Below are positions 1-7,407 of a stretch of DNA of 64,000 nt, in pieces. Both the position numbers and the translations under genes were made by a program. The notes under the pieces were generated by a model. That model did no database searches. It was not told where the DNA came from and saw only the letters and a list, made by a program, of their open reading frames with translations. Numbering within the stretch: the stretch's first letter is position 1; every line of letters begins with the position of its first letter. Source of the stretch: Bin87 sp963666415 (GTDB lineage: Bacteria; Chloroflexota; Dehalococcoidia; Lucifugimonadales; UBA3495); contig CAXXPD010000003.1 in NCBI GenBank assembly GCA_963666415.2, positions 1,240,001 to 1,304,000 on the forward strand, read 5' to 3'.

Positions 1-1
1 G

Positions 2-196
2 CAATTCCCCAGCGACGTTGAAGTGATTTACGTCGCTCCGCCGGCCCTGGATGAGTTTCGCCGCTGGTTCCAGAATTGGACCGAACAGATGCAGGCAGCC
101 ATGACCGGCCAGAACCAGGACGATCAGGAATCCGAGCCCGAACCCGAACCAGAGCGCCAGGCCGATACTGACGACGCCGGGGACGCCCGTACCTGA
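2..196 (+). CDS. C-terminal end of an unidentified protein (partial)
   Basis: An open frame enters from the left edge and stops at TGA 194-196, giving the last 64 residues of a protein. The first part looks folded (VEVIYVAPPALDEF, then an aromatic stretch RRWFQNW). The last 25 residues are an acidic low-complexity tail rich in Glu-Pro pairs and Asp, probably disordered. No domain is recognisable from this fragment. A strong hairpin follows 25 bp later. Confidence 0.6.
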   Translation, partial: QFPSDVEVIYVAPPALDEFRRWFQNWTEQMQAAMTGQNQDDQESEPEPEPERQADTDDAGDART

Positions 197-215
197 TAAC
201 CAACCAGCCACGTCA

Positions 216-254
216 ATAAAAAATCCGGTCCTGACGCAGCGTCAGGACCGGATT
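216..254 (-). terminator. Rho-independent terminator, mainly serving the minus strand
   Basis: A perfect 14-bp inverted repeat (222-235 with 241-254) encloses a GCAGC loop. Read on the minus strand it is followed directly by six T (223-218), a classic terminator for the trxA and tRNA-Sec transcript. On the plus strand the tail is only GGTTTA, so it would be weaker for the gene ending at 196. Confidence 0.8.
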
Positions 255-320
255 GGTTTATCGGGTGCGGGTTGTAGCCACGTTACCGGATTCAGCTACG
301 TTAGCCGCCGACGGGAGCCC

Positions 321-417
321 TGGCGGGAGTGCGAGGGAGTCGAACCCACCTACCCCGCTCGTCACGAGGCATAACGGATTTGAAGTCCGCAAGAGCCACC
401 GGGCCCCATCCACTCCC
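321..417 (-). tRNA. selC: tRNA-Sec (anticodon TCA)
   Basis: The minus strand reads as an unusually long tRNA of about 97 nt with an encoded GCCA 3' end. The acceptor strands GGGAGTG and CACTCCC pair. The anticodon stem GCGGA/TCCGT holds the loop CTTCAAA, with anticodon TCA in the usual selenocysteine context. The T loop is TTCGACT, as in other bacterial selC, and a long variable arm contains a CTCG/CGAG stem. The eighth acceptor pair and one T-stem pair look mismatched. The gene starts 13 bp after the trxA stop codon on the same strand and is followed by a strong terminator, so the two may share a transcript. Confidence 0.85.
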
Positions 418-430
418 AGGGTCAGACGGG

Positions 431-763
431 TTAGCTCTCCAGCACCGCTTCAATCTTGCGCTTCAGCGCCGGCTTGGGCTGCGCGCCGATGATCTGGTCG
501 ACCGGCTGGCCGTTCTTGAAGAAAATCAGCGCCGGGATGCTGCGGATGCCGTACTTCGCCGCGATGTCGGGATCGTTGTCAACATCCAGCTTGGCTACGT
601 TCAGTTTGCCTTCATATTCCAGCGCCAGGTCGTGGACCGCGGGGGCAATCATCTTGCACGGCCCGCACCACTCGGCCCAGAAATCTACCAACACCGGCAA
701 CTCCGAATCCATTACGCTGGCTTGCCAGTTGTCGCCGGTCACATCTATCGGTTCAGGCATCAT
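431..763 (-). CDS. trxA: Thioredoxin
   Basis: This 110-residue protein is a single-domain thioredoxin, a cytoplasmic disulfide reductase. The active site WCGPCK lies near residues 32-37 after the usual VDFWAEW strand. The cis-proline segment IRSIPALIFFKNG and the C-terminal helix are present, and the length matches the family. The start at 763 is preceded by GAGGAGGG. A second ATG follows immediately, so the start may shift by one codon. A sigma-70-like promoter lies about 90 bp upstream, and tRNA-Sec lies immediately downstream. No thioredoxin reductase gene is nearby. Confidence 0.95.
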   Translation of the reverse strand: MMPEPIDVTGDNWQASVMDSELPVLVDFWAEWCGPCKMIAPAVHDLALEYEGKLNVAKLDVDNDPDIAAKYGIRSIPALIFFKNGQPVDQIIGAQPKPALKRKIEAVLES

Positions 764-855
764 GCCCTCCTCTACGGGTCTAATGGGTTAATCTGATTGA
801 CGCTTGGCAGCGGGCGCCCTGCAGCGGTACCGATTGCGGACGCCGGATGTCGATA

Positions 856-884
856 ATATTATACCCGCCCATTCGGTCGGTCAA
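856..884 (-). promoter_or_regulatory. Putative promoter of trxA
   Basis: On the minus strand TTGACC (884-879) is followed by TATAAT (863-858) at 15 bp, or by the overlapping TAATAT (861-856) at 17 bp. It would leave a leader of about 90 nt before the trxA start. The call rests on sequence match only. Confidence 0.5.
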
Positions 885-955
885 CCGAGCCACGGTCGTC
901 ACCCGTGCCACTTTGTCCTCACTCGTACCTGCTTTGTCGTCAGGCGTACCCACTT

Positions 956-1085
956 TGTCATTGCGAGCGTAGCGTGGCAATCCCGTCGTCGTAGCAACGG
1001 CGGTTCGTCGACGTATGTTCAACCTCATCGAGGTTGCCACGTCCCTCGACGAGCTCGGGATGAGCGGGCGCTCCTCGCAATGACA
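956..1085. repeat. 130-bp dispersed repeat with perfect terminal inverted repeats (copy 1)
   Basis: The segment begins TGTCATTGCGAG and ends CTCGCAATGACA, a perfect 12-bp terminal inverted repeat. The interior has further palindromic parts around a CTCGTCGAGGGACGTGGCAA-like core. A second copy in the opposite orientation lies at 4593-4720. No coding frame looks real. Size, terminal inverted repeats and dispersal suggest a MITE- or REP-like element. No transposase with matching ends was found in the window. Confidence 0.75.
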
Positions 1086-1163
1086 GATTAAGTGGGTACG
1101 CGTGAGCTCGCCCGGCCAGGCGTGTGGGCTGCGCGATACGTGGGCTGCGCGATAAATGATAGT

Positions 1164-3077
1164 ATGTTTCCCATGGTAGACACCGTAGTTGCAGCTTCCG
1201 CGCGGCCTCTCGAAAGAGGCGACATCGTGAAATTATCCCTGCATTCTTGGGGTCGTCTCGGCGAGGCAATGGCCAGGTATGCTGACGAGGATATTTTCGT
1301 CTTTGGCGGTATCCCCGGCGAAACAGTGGAAGCGGAAATTATCGCCCGCCGCCGTCGGTACGTATCCGCTCAGGTTACTCGGGTTATCGAGCCATCGCCC
1401 GACCGCGTGGATCCTCCTTGCGGTTACTTTGGCCAATGCACTGGATGCCAGTGGCAGCACGTCGACTACCAGGCGCAGCTCCGCATCAAGACCGCCATCG
1501 TGCGCGACGCCCTGGAACGCATCGGCTCGTTCCACCAGCCACCGGTTCTGGAGGCAATCCCAGCGCCCGAACCGCACGGTTATCGCAACCATGCCCGCTT
1601 CACCGTGTGGCGTTCCACCGGGGCATTGGGATTCGTACACCGCGAGCGCCGCCGCTTCGTCCGCATCGACCGATGCATGCTGATGCACGATGGCATCAAC
1701 CACCTGCTTGCTGAGTTGCAGGGCCACGCCTCCGAGACCTCGCAGCTGTCCATCCGCGCCTCCTCCGTAACCGGCGACTACCTGATCCAGCCCACGCTGG
1801 ATGACCCGGAAATATCGATAACCAGCGGACAGAAAAAGTATCGGGAGTCGGTGGCTGGCCAGGAGTTTTGGGTCGCCTCGCCGTCCTTCTTCCAGGTAAA
1901 CGTCGCCCAGGCCGAGCGACTGGTGCAGTTGGTGCGCGACGCGTTGCAGTTGACCGGTCGCGAAACGGTGCTGGACGCCTACGCCGGCGTGGGCACCTTC
2001 GCCGTGCTGCTGTCACCCGATGCGGAACAGGTTATCGCAGTAGAGGAATCGACCGCCGCCATCGCTGATGCCCTCGAAAACGCTGCCGGATTGGCAAACG
2101 TGCGGTTCGTAACCGGCAAGGTGGAAGAAGTGCTGCCCGACCTCCAGGAAACTCTGGACGCCGTAGTGCTGGACCCTTCCCGTTCCGGGTGCCAGCAGCC
2201 GGCGCTGGACGCGTTGCTCCGACAGGCCCCCAAACGCATCGCCTACGTGTCCTGCAACCCGGAAACCCTGGCGCGAGACCTGCGCACCCTGTGCCGCCGC
2301 TATCGCGTAGAGTCGGTTCAGCCGGTGGATATGTTCCCGCAGACCCATCACGTCGAATGCGTGGCCACGTTGACGCTGAAACCGACCGCCGCGGATGTCG
2401 TGTTGGCTTCCGCGTCACCGCGCCGACGCGAACTGCTGTCCGGTTTGGGCATCAAATTCCGGGTGGCGCCATCCAACATCCGAGAGGATCAGCTCCCGGA
2501 CGAATCTGCTACGGACATGGTGCGCCGCCTGTCTCGCGAGAAAGCCCTCGCCTCAGCGGCTGCCGAAAACCCGGTTGCGGAAAACCCGGCTGCCGGTTAC
2601 TACATCGGAGCGGACAGTACCGTCGTGCTGAACGGCGAATCCATCGCCAAGCCGGGCGATGCCGAGGATGCCAGGGCCATGCTGACCCGTTTGCGAGGCA
2701 CGCAGCATCAGGTGATCACCGGAATGACTATCTTCGATGCCGCCACGGGCCGCTGCCTCACCGACTCCATGTCGGCAGACGTGTTGATGCGCGAGTTCAC
2801 CGACGCCGAGATGGAACGCTCCATCGCCAGCGGCACGCCAATGGACAAGGCCGGCGCCTACGCCATTCAGGATGATGACTTCCGGCCCGCCAACCTGCTG
2901 CACGGGTGCTATTCAAACGTGATGGGTTTGCCCGTGTGTCGCGTCGTGGAGATGCTCGCCGACCTGGGCTACAACCTGCCGTCCGACACCGACGCCTCCG
3001 TCCCCGACGGCTGCCTTAGCGAGTGCCCGTTTCGCGTACCGCATGAACTTCCGCACGACCCTCCGAATCAGCCATGA
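1164..3077 (+). CDS. rlmD: 23S rRNA m5U methyltransferase (RlmD/RumA type) fused to a Maf nucleotide pyrophosphatase domain
   Basis: The N-terminal 410 residues are a TRAM-type RNA m5U methyltransferase, which uses S-adenosylmethionine to methylate uridine in rRNA. The [4Fe-4S] cysteines are visible in CGYFGQCTGC and DRCMLM. The SAM motif is VLDAYAGVGTF, and the catalytic Cys lies in SCNPETLARD (about residue 364). From about residue 412 the same frame continues into a Maf/YhdE-like domain, a dNTP or NTP pyrophosphatase, with SASPRRRELL, GADSTVV and KPGDAEDA. I take the start at 1164, where similarity to the TRAM domain begins. The open frame extends up to 1092, which would add 24 residues of non-conserved sequence. 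The stop overlaps the tatA start by 4 bp (ATGA), implying translational coupling. The fusion is unusual, and a sequencing error removing a stop codon cannot be excluded. Confidence 0.88.
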   Translation: MFPMVDTVVAASARPLERGDIVKLSLHSWGRLGEAMARYADEDIFVFGGIPGETVEAEIIARRRRYVSAQVTRVIEPSPDRVDPPCGYFGQCTGCQWQHVDYQAQLRIKTAIVRDALERIGSFHQPPVLEAIPAPEPHGYRNHARFTVWRSTGALGFVHRERRRFVRIDRCMLMHDGINHLLAELQGHASETSQLSIRASSVTGDYLIQPTLDDPEISITSGQKKYRESVAGQEFWVASPSFFQVNVAQAERLVQLVRDALQLTGRETVLDAYAGVGTFAVLLSPDAEQVIAVEESTAAIADALENAAGLANVRFVTGKVEEVLPDLQETLDAVVLDPSRSGCQQPALDALLRQAPKRIAYVSCNPETLARDLRTLCRRYRVESVQPVDMFPQTHHVECVATLTLKPTAADVVLASASPRRRELLSGLGIKFRVAPSNIREDQLPDESATDMVRRLSREKALASAAAENPVAENPAAGYYIGADSTVVLNGESIAKPGDAEDARAMLTRLRGTQHQVITGMTIFDAATGRCLTDSMSADVLMREFTDAEMERSIASGTPMDKAGAYAIQDDDFRPANLLHGCYSNVMGLPVCRVVEMLADLGYNLPSDTDASVPDGCLSECPFRVPHELPHDPPNQP

Positions 3078-3421
3078 ACGTATTCGGCATCGGCACGATG
3101 GAAATGGTGGTGATCCTGCTGGTTGCGTTCATCGCCCTGGGGCCGGGCAAAACTATGGACGCCGCCCGTACCATCGGCAAGGTGGTGCGAGAAGCCCGGC
3201 GCACGTTCACCGACGTGATGGACGCTGCATCCGTCACGGATGATGACATCAACCGGCGTGATGCACCCTCCGCAACCCCCCCGCCGGATGCTCCGTCCCA
3301 GCCGCCGTCTGCACCCCTGCCCATGCCGGCGCACCTGCAAGCCCAAGACGACGCGACGCCAGCAGTCCGGACCGAGGCATCGGTCGAGTCTCCAACCGAT
3401 CCAGACACCCGCGTATCCTGA
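3074..3421 (+). CDS. tatA: Sec-independent protein translocase TatA/TatB-like
   Basis: This 115-residue protein has one N-terminal membrane helix (GTMEMVVILLVAFIALGP) followed by an amphipathic helix (TMDAARTIGKVVREARRTF), the layout of TatA/TatB. FGIGTMEMV is the usual N-terminal signature. The remaining 65 residues are a proline-rich, probably disordered tail. With TatC it would form the twin-arginine translocon that exports folded proteins across the cytoplasmic membrane. Whether it acts as TatA or TatB cannot be decided; the longer tail and the partner tatA at 4266 favour a TatB role. The start overlaps the preceding stop codon, and tatC follows after 5 bp. Confidence 0.85.
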   Translation: MNVFGIGTMEMVVILLVAFIALGPGKTMDAARTIGKVVREARRTFTDVMDAASVTDDDINRRDAPSATPPPDAPSQPPSAPLPMPAHLQAQDDATPAVRTEASVESPTDPDTRVS

Positions 3422-3426
3422 CGACG

Positions 3427-4161
3427 ATGAGCGAACCGGTTTCGCTGGGGGAACACTTCCGGGAACTGCGCACCCGCCTGTTGATCTGCGTCGTGGCGCT
3501 ACTCATCGGGGCCGCGGTTGCCTTCTACTTCTACCTGGATATTTTTGAGTTTCTGATCCGACCCGCCCGGGAAGTGGCCGGCGGCGACGGATTCCGACCC
3601 ATCTACACCGAGGTAACCGAGTTGCTCGGTACTACGGTGCGCGTGTCGTTGCTGGGTGGCTTCGTGCTGGCGCTGCCCGTCATTTTGTACAACGCCATCC
3701 GGTTCGTCGCGCCCGGTTTGACCCCGCGCGAACGGAGAATACTGTTTTCCTTCCTCCCGGCGGCGTTGCTGGCGTTCGTCGGCGGAATGGCGTTCGGATA
3801 CTTCGTGATGATTCCACCGGCCCTGAAATTCCTGCTCACCTTCGGTGGAGACGTCGCCGAACCACTCATCCGCATCAGCAACCTGATCAGCATTATGCTG
3901 CGGCTGCTGTTCTGGCTGGGCATTTCTTTCGAAACTCCGCTGGTGATGTACGTATTGGCTATTCTGGGCATCGTGCGGGCTGGCGGTTTCGCCCGGTTCC
4001 GCCGCCTCTGGCTGGTGGCATCTTTCGTAATCGCCGCCGCCATCACGCCCACCATTGACCCGGTCAACCAGGCCATCGTCGCCGGCCCGTTGATCATTCT
4101 GTATGAGTTGGGAATCCTGCTGGCCCGTTTTGCCGGCCGCCGTTCCGCGTCCACGGCCTAG
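3427..4161 (+). CDS. tatC: Sec-independent protein translocase TatC
   Basis: This 244-residue integral membrane protein is the TatC subunit that binds twin-arginine signal peptides. The N terminus carries the signature LGEHFRELRTRLL. Six hydrophobic segments follow, including the loop FVAPGLTPRERR and the segment FVIAAAITPTIDPVNQ. Length is normal for the family. It lies 5 bp after tatA in the same operon and converges with another tatA on the opposite strand. Confidence 0.95.
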   Translation: MSEPVSLGEHFRELRTRLLICVVALLIGAAVAFYFYLDIFEFLIRPAREVAGGDGFRPIYTEVTELLGTTVRVSLLGGFVLALPVILYNAIRFVAPGLTPRERRILFSFLPAALLAFVGGMAFGYFVMIPPALKFLLTFGGDVAEPLIRISNLISIMLRLLFWLGISFETPLVMYVLAILGIVRAGGFARFRRLWLVASFVIAAAITPTIDPVNQAIVAGPLIILYELGILLARFAGRRSASTA

Positions 4162-4192
4162 CGCCAGCGCCGCTAGCGAATAACGCGGGCAC

Positions 4193-4219
4193 AAAAAAGG
4201 ACGCGGTGTTACGCGCGCC
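4193..4219 (-). terminator. Weak terminator downstream of the convergent tatA
   Basis: Read on the minus strand, a short self-complementary CGCG...CGCG stem with a 6-nt loop is followed by six T (4198-4193). It lies between the converging tatC and tatA genes. The stem is short, so the call is tentative. Confidence 0.4.
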
Positions 4220-4265
4220 CCAAATTCCGGCGTTTCAGGGATCCCTGATGAACGTAGACCGTCGG

Positions 4266-4457
4266 TCAGGCGTTGTGTTCGTTGGTTCCGGTCTCCGTGC
4301 CAGGCTTTTCGTCCTCGCCGGTTACCGACGTTTTGAACGATCGAATGCCCTTGCCCAGGGCAGAGCCAACTCCCGGCAACCGAGAGGCGCCGAAAACCAG
4401 CAGCACCACCAGCAGGATGATGAGTAGTTCGGGGAGCCCGAGACCAGCAATGCGCAT
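4266..4457 (-). CDS. tatA: Sec-independent protein translocase TatA (second copy)
   Basis: This 63-residue protein has the compact TatA form: a membrane helix (LGLPELLIILLVVLLVFG), the hinge ASRLPGVGSALGKGIRSF, and a short charged tail. It probably forms the oligomeric pore-like component of the twin-arginine translocon. It is encoded opposite to tatC and ends about 100 bp from the tatC stop, so it is transcribed separately from the other tat genes. Together the three genes can supply TatA, TatB and TatC. Confidence 0.9.
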   Translation of the reverse strand: MRIAGLGLPELLIILLVVLLVFGASRLPGVGSALGKGIRSFKTSVTGEDEKPGTETGTNEHNA

Positions 4458-4592
4458 CGTCGTATCAACTCCAATTCAGGTTCCACAATTCTAACAGACC
4501 CATCAGGCGACCGCCACCGCCGCGCCCTTGCGCGCACCCATCTCGTCAATCCACACCAGCCGTTTGTCATCGCGAGGAGCGCCGGCCCTTGG

Positions 4593-4720
4593 TCATTGCG
4601 AGGAGCGCCCGGTCATCCCGAGCTCGTCGAGGGACGTGGCAATCTCGATGACGTTGAGCGCCCGCCAGCCAACCACGGCTGCTACAGCGACGAGATTGCC
4701 GCGCTACGCTCGCAATGACA
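4593..4720. repeat. Dispersed repeat with terminal inverted repeats (copy 2, inverted)
   Basis: This is the reverse-oriented counterpart of the repeat at 956-1085. It starts TCATTGCGAGGAGCGCCCG and ends GCTACGCTCGCAATGACA, and the interior shares the CCCGAGCTCGTCGAGGGACG core. A partial end-like sequence (GTCATCGCGAGGAGCGCCGG) sits just before it at 4566, perhaps a decayed neighbour copy. Confidence 0.7.
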
Positions 4721-4750
4721 AAGCGGATACGCATGAACGGGTACACCAAC

Positions 4751-4779
4751 TTGCCGCACCCCACTACGGACGCTATAAT
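4751..4779 (+). promoter_or_regulatory. Putative promoter of the pyruvate dehydrogenase operon
   Basis: TTGCCG (4751-4756) and TATAAT (4774-4779) are separated by an ideal 17 bp. The start of lpdA lies about 110 bp downstream. The leader shows no clear riboswitch or operator. The site is supported by sequence match only. Confidence 0.55.
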
Positions 4780-4892
4780 GCATCAGTCAACCGTGGCGGG
4801 AAATCGTCGGCGAGCAATCCCGCGTTTGCGCCTGCGATTGTCTGAATCAATCCATTGCTCATACCCCAACCTCAGGCAGTCTGGATAGATTA

Positions 4893-6293
4893 ATGGCAAC
4901 CGATTCCGAGTATGATGTAGCAGTTATAGGTAGCGGGCCGGGCGGATACGTTGCGGCCATCAGAGCCGGCCAGCTCGGCCTCAGATCCTGTGTCATCGAG
5001 CGGGACGCCCTCGGTGGCGTCTGTCTTAATTGGGGCTGCATCCCCTCCAAGGCCCTGCTCAAAAACGCCGAAATCCTTTCCTACATCCATCGGGCCGACC
5101 AGTTCGGACTGCATTTTGACAACTTCCGCGCGGATTACAGCGTTGCAGTAGCACGCAGCCGGCAGGTCGTCGACCGGATGACGCGCGGCATCGGTTTCCT
5201 GCTCCGCAAAAACAACGTCGACCACATTGCCGGGCAAGCCACCATCGCCTCGCCAACCGCCATTGACGTGGCCGGAGCCGATGGCCAAACCTCCCGCGTG
5301 AGCGCGCGCAACATCATTGTGGCCACCGGAGCCAGGCCCCGCAGCATACCGCCCCTACCGATTGACGGCCAACGCATCATCACCAGTCGGGAAGCCATCG
5401 TTGCTGACGACGTACCGGATTCCATCGCCATCGTCGGCGGCGGCGCCATCGGCGTGGAATTCGCCTACGTGTACCGAATGTACGGCGCCAAAGTAACCAT
5501 AATCGAATTGTTGCCCCGCCTCGTGCCCAACGAAGATGAAGAAATCAGCCAGCAGCTGGAACGGGCCTTCGGTCGCGAGGGCATCGAGCTGCGTACCGGC
5601 GCCGGTGTTACGGCGGCCAGCGCCGATGCAACCGGCGTTACCCTTACCATCGACAAGGACGCCGCCACCGAAACCCTGCGCTACGACAAGGTCCTGGTCG
5701 CCATCGGCCTGCAACCCAACACCGAATCCCTGGGCCTGGAAACCGTCGGCGTGGACACCGATCGGGGTTACATCAATATCGACGACCGCATGGCTACCAA
5801 TGTGCCCGGCATCTATGCAGTCGGCGACGTTACCGGAAAGTTGGCCCTGGCTCACGTCGCATCGGCTCAGGGCGTTACCGCGGTCGAGGCCATCGCCGGC
5901 GAAGAAACTCAGCCGCTCGACTACACAATGATGCCACGCGCCACCTACTGCCATCCGCAGGTGGCATCTATGGGCTTGACCGAAGCCCAGGCCCGCGAGC
6001 AGGGTTACGATGTCAAAATTGGCCGGTTCAACGTCCAGGCCAGCGGCAAAGCCGTGGCAATGGGCGAAAACGACGGCCTGGTCAAACTGGTCATCGACGC
6101 CAAATACGGCGAATTGCTGGGCGGACACCTGTGCGGCCCTGAAGTTACCGAGCTCCTCGGCGAACTGTCAATGACCAAACTGCTGGAAGGAACCACGTTG
6201 GAACTGGGTTGGGCAGTGCACGCTCACCCCACCATCTCCGAAATGGTGCACGAGGCAGCGCTGGACGCCGAAGGCCGCGTCCTGCACATGTAA
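4893..6293 (+). CDS. lpdA: Dihydrolipoamide dehydrogenase (E3)
   Basis: This 466-residue flavoprotein reoxidises dihydrolipoyl groups of 2-oxoacid dehydrogenase complexes, passing electrons via FAD to NAD+. The FAD motif GSGPGGYVAA is near residue 13. The redox-active pair lies in GGVCLNWGCIPSK, the NAD motif is VGGGAIGVEFAY, and the C-terminal His-Glu pair is in HAHPTISEMVHEA. All catalytic residues are intact and the length is normal. It is the first gene of the operon and is followed 40 bp later by E1alpha. Confidence 0.96.
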   Translation: MATDSEYDVAVIGSGPGGYVAAIRAGQLGLRSCVIERDALGGVCLNWGCIPSKALLKNAEILSYIHRADQFGLHFDNFRADYSVAVARSRQVVDRMTRGIGFLLRKNNVDHIAGQATIASPTAIDVAGADGQTSRVSARNIIVATGARPRSIPPLPIDGQRIITSREAIVADDVPDSIAIVGGGAIGVEFAYVYRMYGAKVTIIELLPRLVPNEDEEISQQLERAFGREGIELRTGAGVTAASADATGVTLTIDKDAATETLRYDKVLVAIGLQPNTESLGLETVGVDTDRGYINIDDRMATNVPGIYAVGDVTGKLALAHVASAQGVTAVEAIAGEETQPLDYTMMPRATYCHPQVASMGLTEAQAREQGYDVKIGRFNVQASGKAVAMGENDGLVKLVIDAKYGELLGGHLCGPEVTELLGELSMTKLLEGTTLELGWAVHAHPTISEMVHEAALDAEGRVLHM

Positions 6294-6333
6294 CTCAACA
6301 CTTGGCCGAGAACGACTGCCCAGAGGAAGGGAT

Positions 6334-7344
6334 ATGCTGACACCAGCGAATGTTCCCAATCTTTCCAAATCCGACCTGCTGGAATTCTACCGGCAGATGA
6401 AGCTCATCCGCGAGTTTGAGCGAGAGTCGGAGCGGCAGTACACACGAGGCAACATCAAGGGCTTTTTGCACGTCTACAACGGCGAAGAAGCCATTGCCGT
6501 GGGTGCCATCAACACCCTGCGACCCGACGATTACGTGGTAACGCACTACCGCGACCACGGCCAGGCCCTGGTGCGCGGCATTACCAGCAACGAAGTGATG
6601 GCTGAGTTGATGGGCAAGGCCACCGGGTGCAGCAAGGGCAAAGGCGGCTCCATGCACATGTTCAGTTCCGAGCTGAACTTCATGGGCGGCTACGCCATCG
6701 TGGGCGGACAAATGCCCATTGCCGCCGGCATCGCACTGGCGGTGCAATATCGCGGCGGCGATCAGGTGGCGTTGTGCTTCTTCGGGGACGGCGCCGTCAA
6801 CGAGGGCGAATTCCACGAGGCAATGAACTTGGCGGCCATCTGGAATCTGCCGGTGATTTTCTTCTGCGAGCACAACCTCTACGGCATGGGCGCTTCGTCC
6901 CAGGAAACCCTGGTGATGTGGGATTCGTTGCACGAAATGGCCGCCGCCTACGGCATGGCGCGCTACGAGGTGGACGGCAACGACGTGATCGCCGTGCGCA
7001 GTTTGATGCAAAAGGTGAACGCGGAAGTCAGGGCGGGCACCGGGCCGGCGTTCATCGTAGCCAAAACCTATCGACTGCGCGGACATTCGGTCGCCGACCC
7101 GGCCAACTATCGGCCTGATGCCGAGGTAGAATACTGGATGTCCCGCGACCCAATTCCCCGCTTTCGCGACTGGCTAACCGAGGAAGGCATCGCCACCGTC
7201 GAGGACTTTGAAGAAATCGACGCCAGCGTTGAGGAGGAAGTCGTCCAGGCCGCGGAATTCGGTGAATCATCTCCCTGGCCGGCCCCTGAAGCGCTGTACG
7301 AAGGCGTTTACGCCGACCGACCGACCGAAGGTATTCCTGCGTAA
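6334..7344 (+). CDS. pdhA: Pyruvate dehydrogenase-type E1 component, alpha subunit
   Basis: This 336-residue protein is the ThDP-binding alpha subunit of a two-component 2-oxoacid dehydrogenase E1. The ThDP motif begins GDGAVNEGEFHEAMNL and ends CEHN. The phosphorylation-loop region (YRLRGHSVADPANYR) and the motif GGSMHMF are typical of pyruvate or acetoin dehydrogenases. The order E3-E1alpha-E1beta-E2 and the E1 size fit either pyruvate dehydrogenase or acetoin dehydrogenase. No acetoin-specific gene is nearby, so pyruvate is preferred. A GGAAGG ribosome binding site precedes the ATG. Confidence 0.92.
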   Translation: MLTPANVPNLSKSDLLEFYRQMKLIREFERESERQYTRGNIKGFLHVYNGEEAIAVGAINTLRPDDYVVTHYRDHGQALVRGITSNEVMAELMGKATGCSKGKGGSMHMFSSELNFMGGYAIVGGQMPIAAGIALAVQYRGGDQVALCFFGDGAVNEGEFHEAMNLAAIWNLPVIFFCEHNLYGMGASSQETLVMWDSLHEMAAAYGMARYEVDGNDVIAVRSLMQKVNAEVRAGTGPAFIVAKTYRLRGHSVADPANYRPDAEVEYWMSRDPIPRFRDWLTEEGIATVEDFEEIDASVEEEVVQAAEFGESSPWPAPEALYEGVYADRPTEGIPA

Positions 7345-7407
7345 TCGTACTGCACTCCCAACGGGTTGCACCAGATACCCGGATACTCTGCGACGAGAGG
7401 AAACACC

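Noticed and set aside
780..1269. Several short frames around the 130-bp repeat
   Set aside because: They translate the palindromic repeat and give the same peptides in both copies only because the DNA is repeated.
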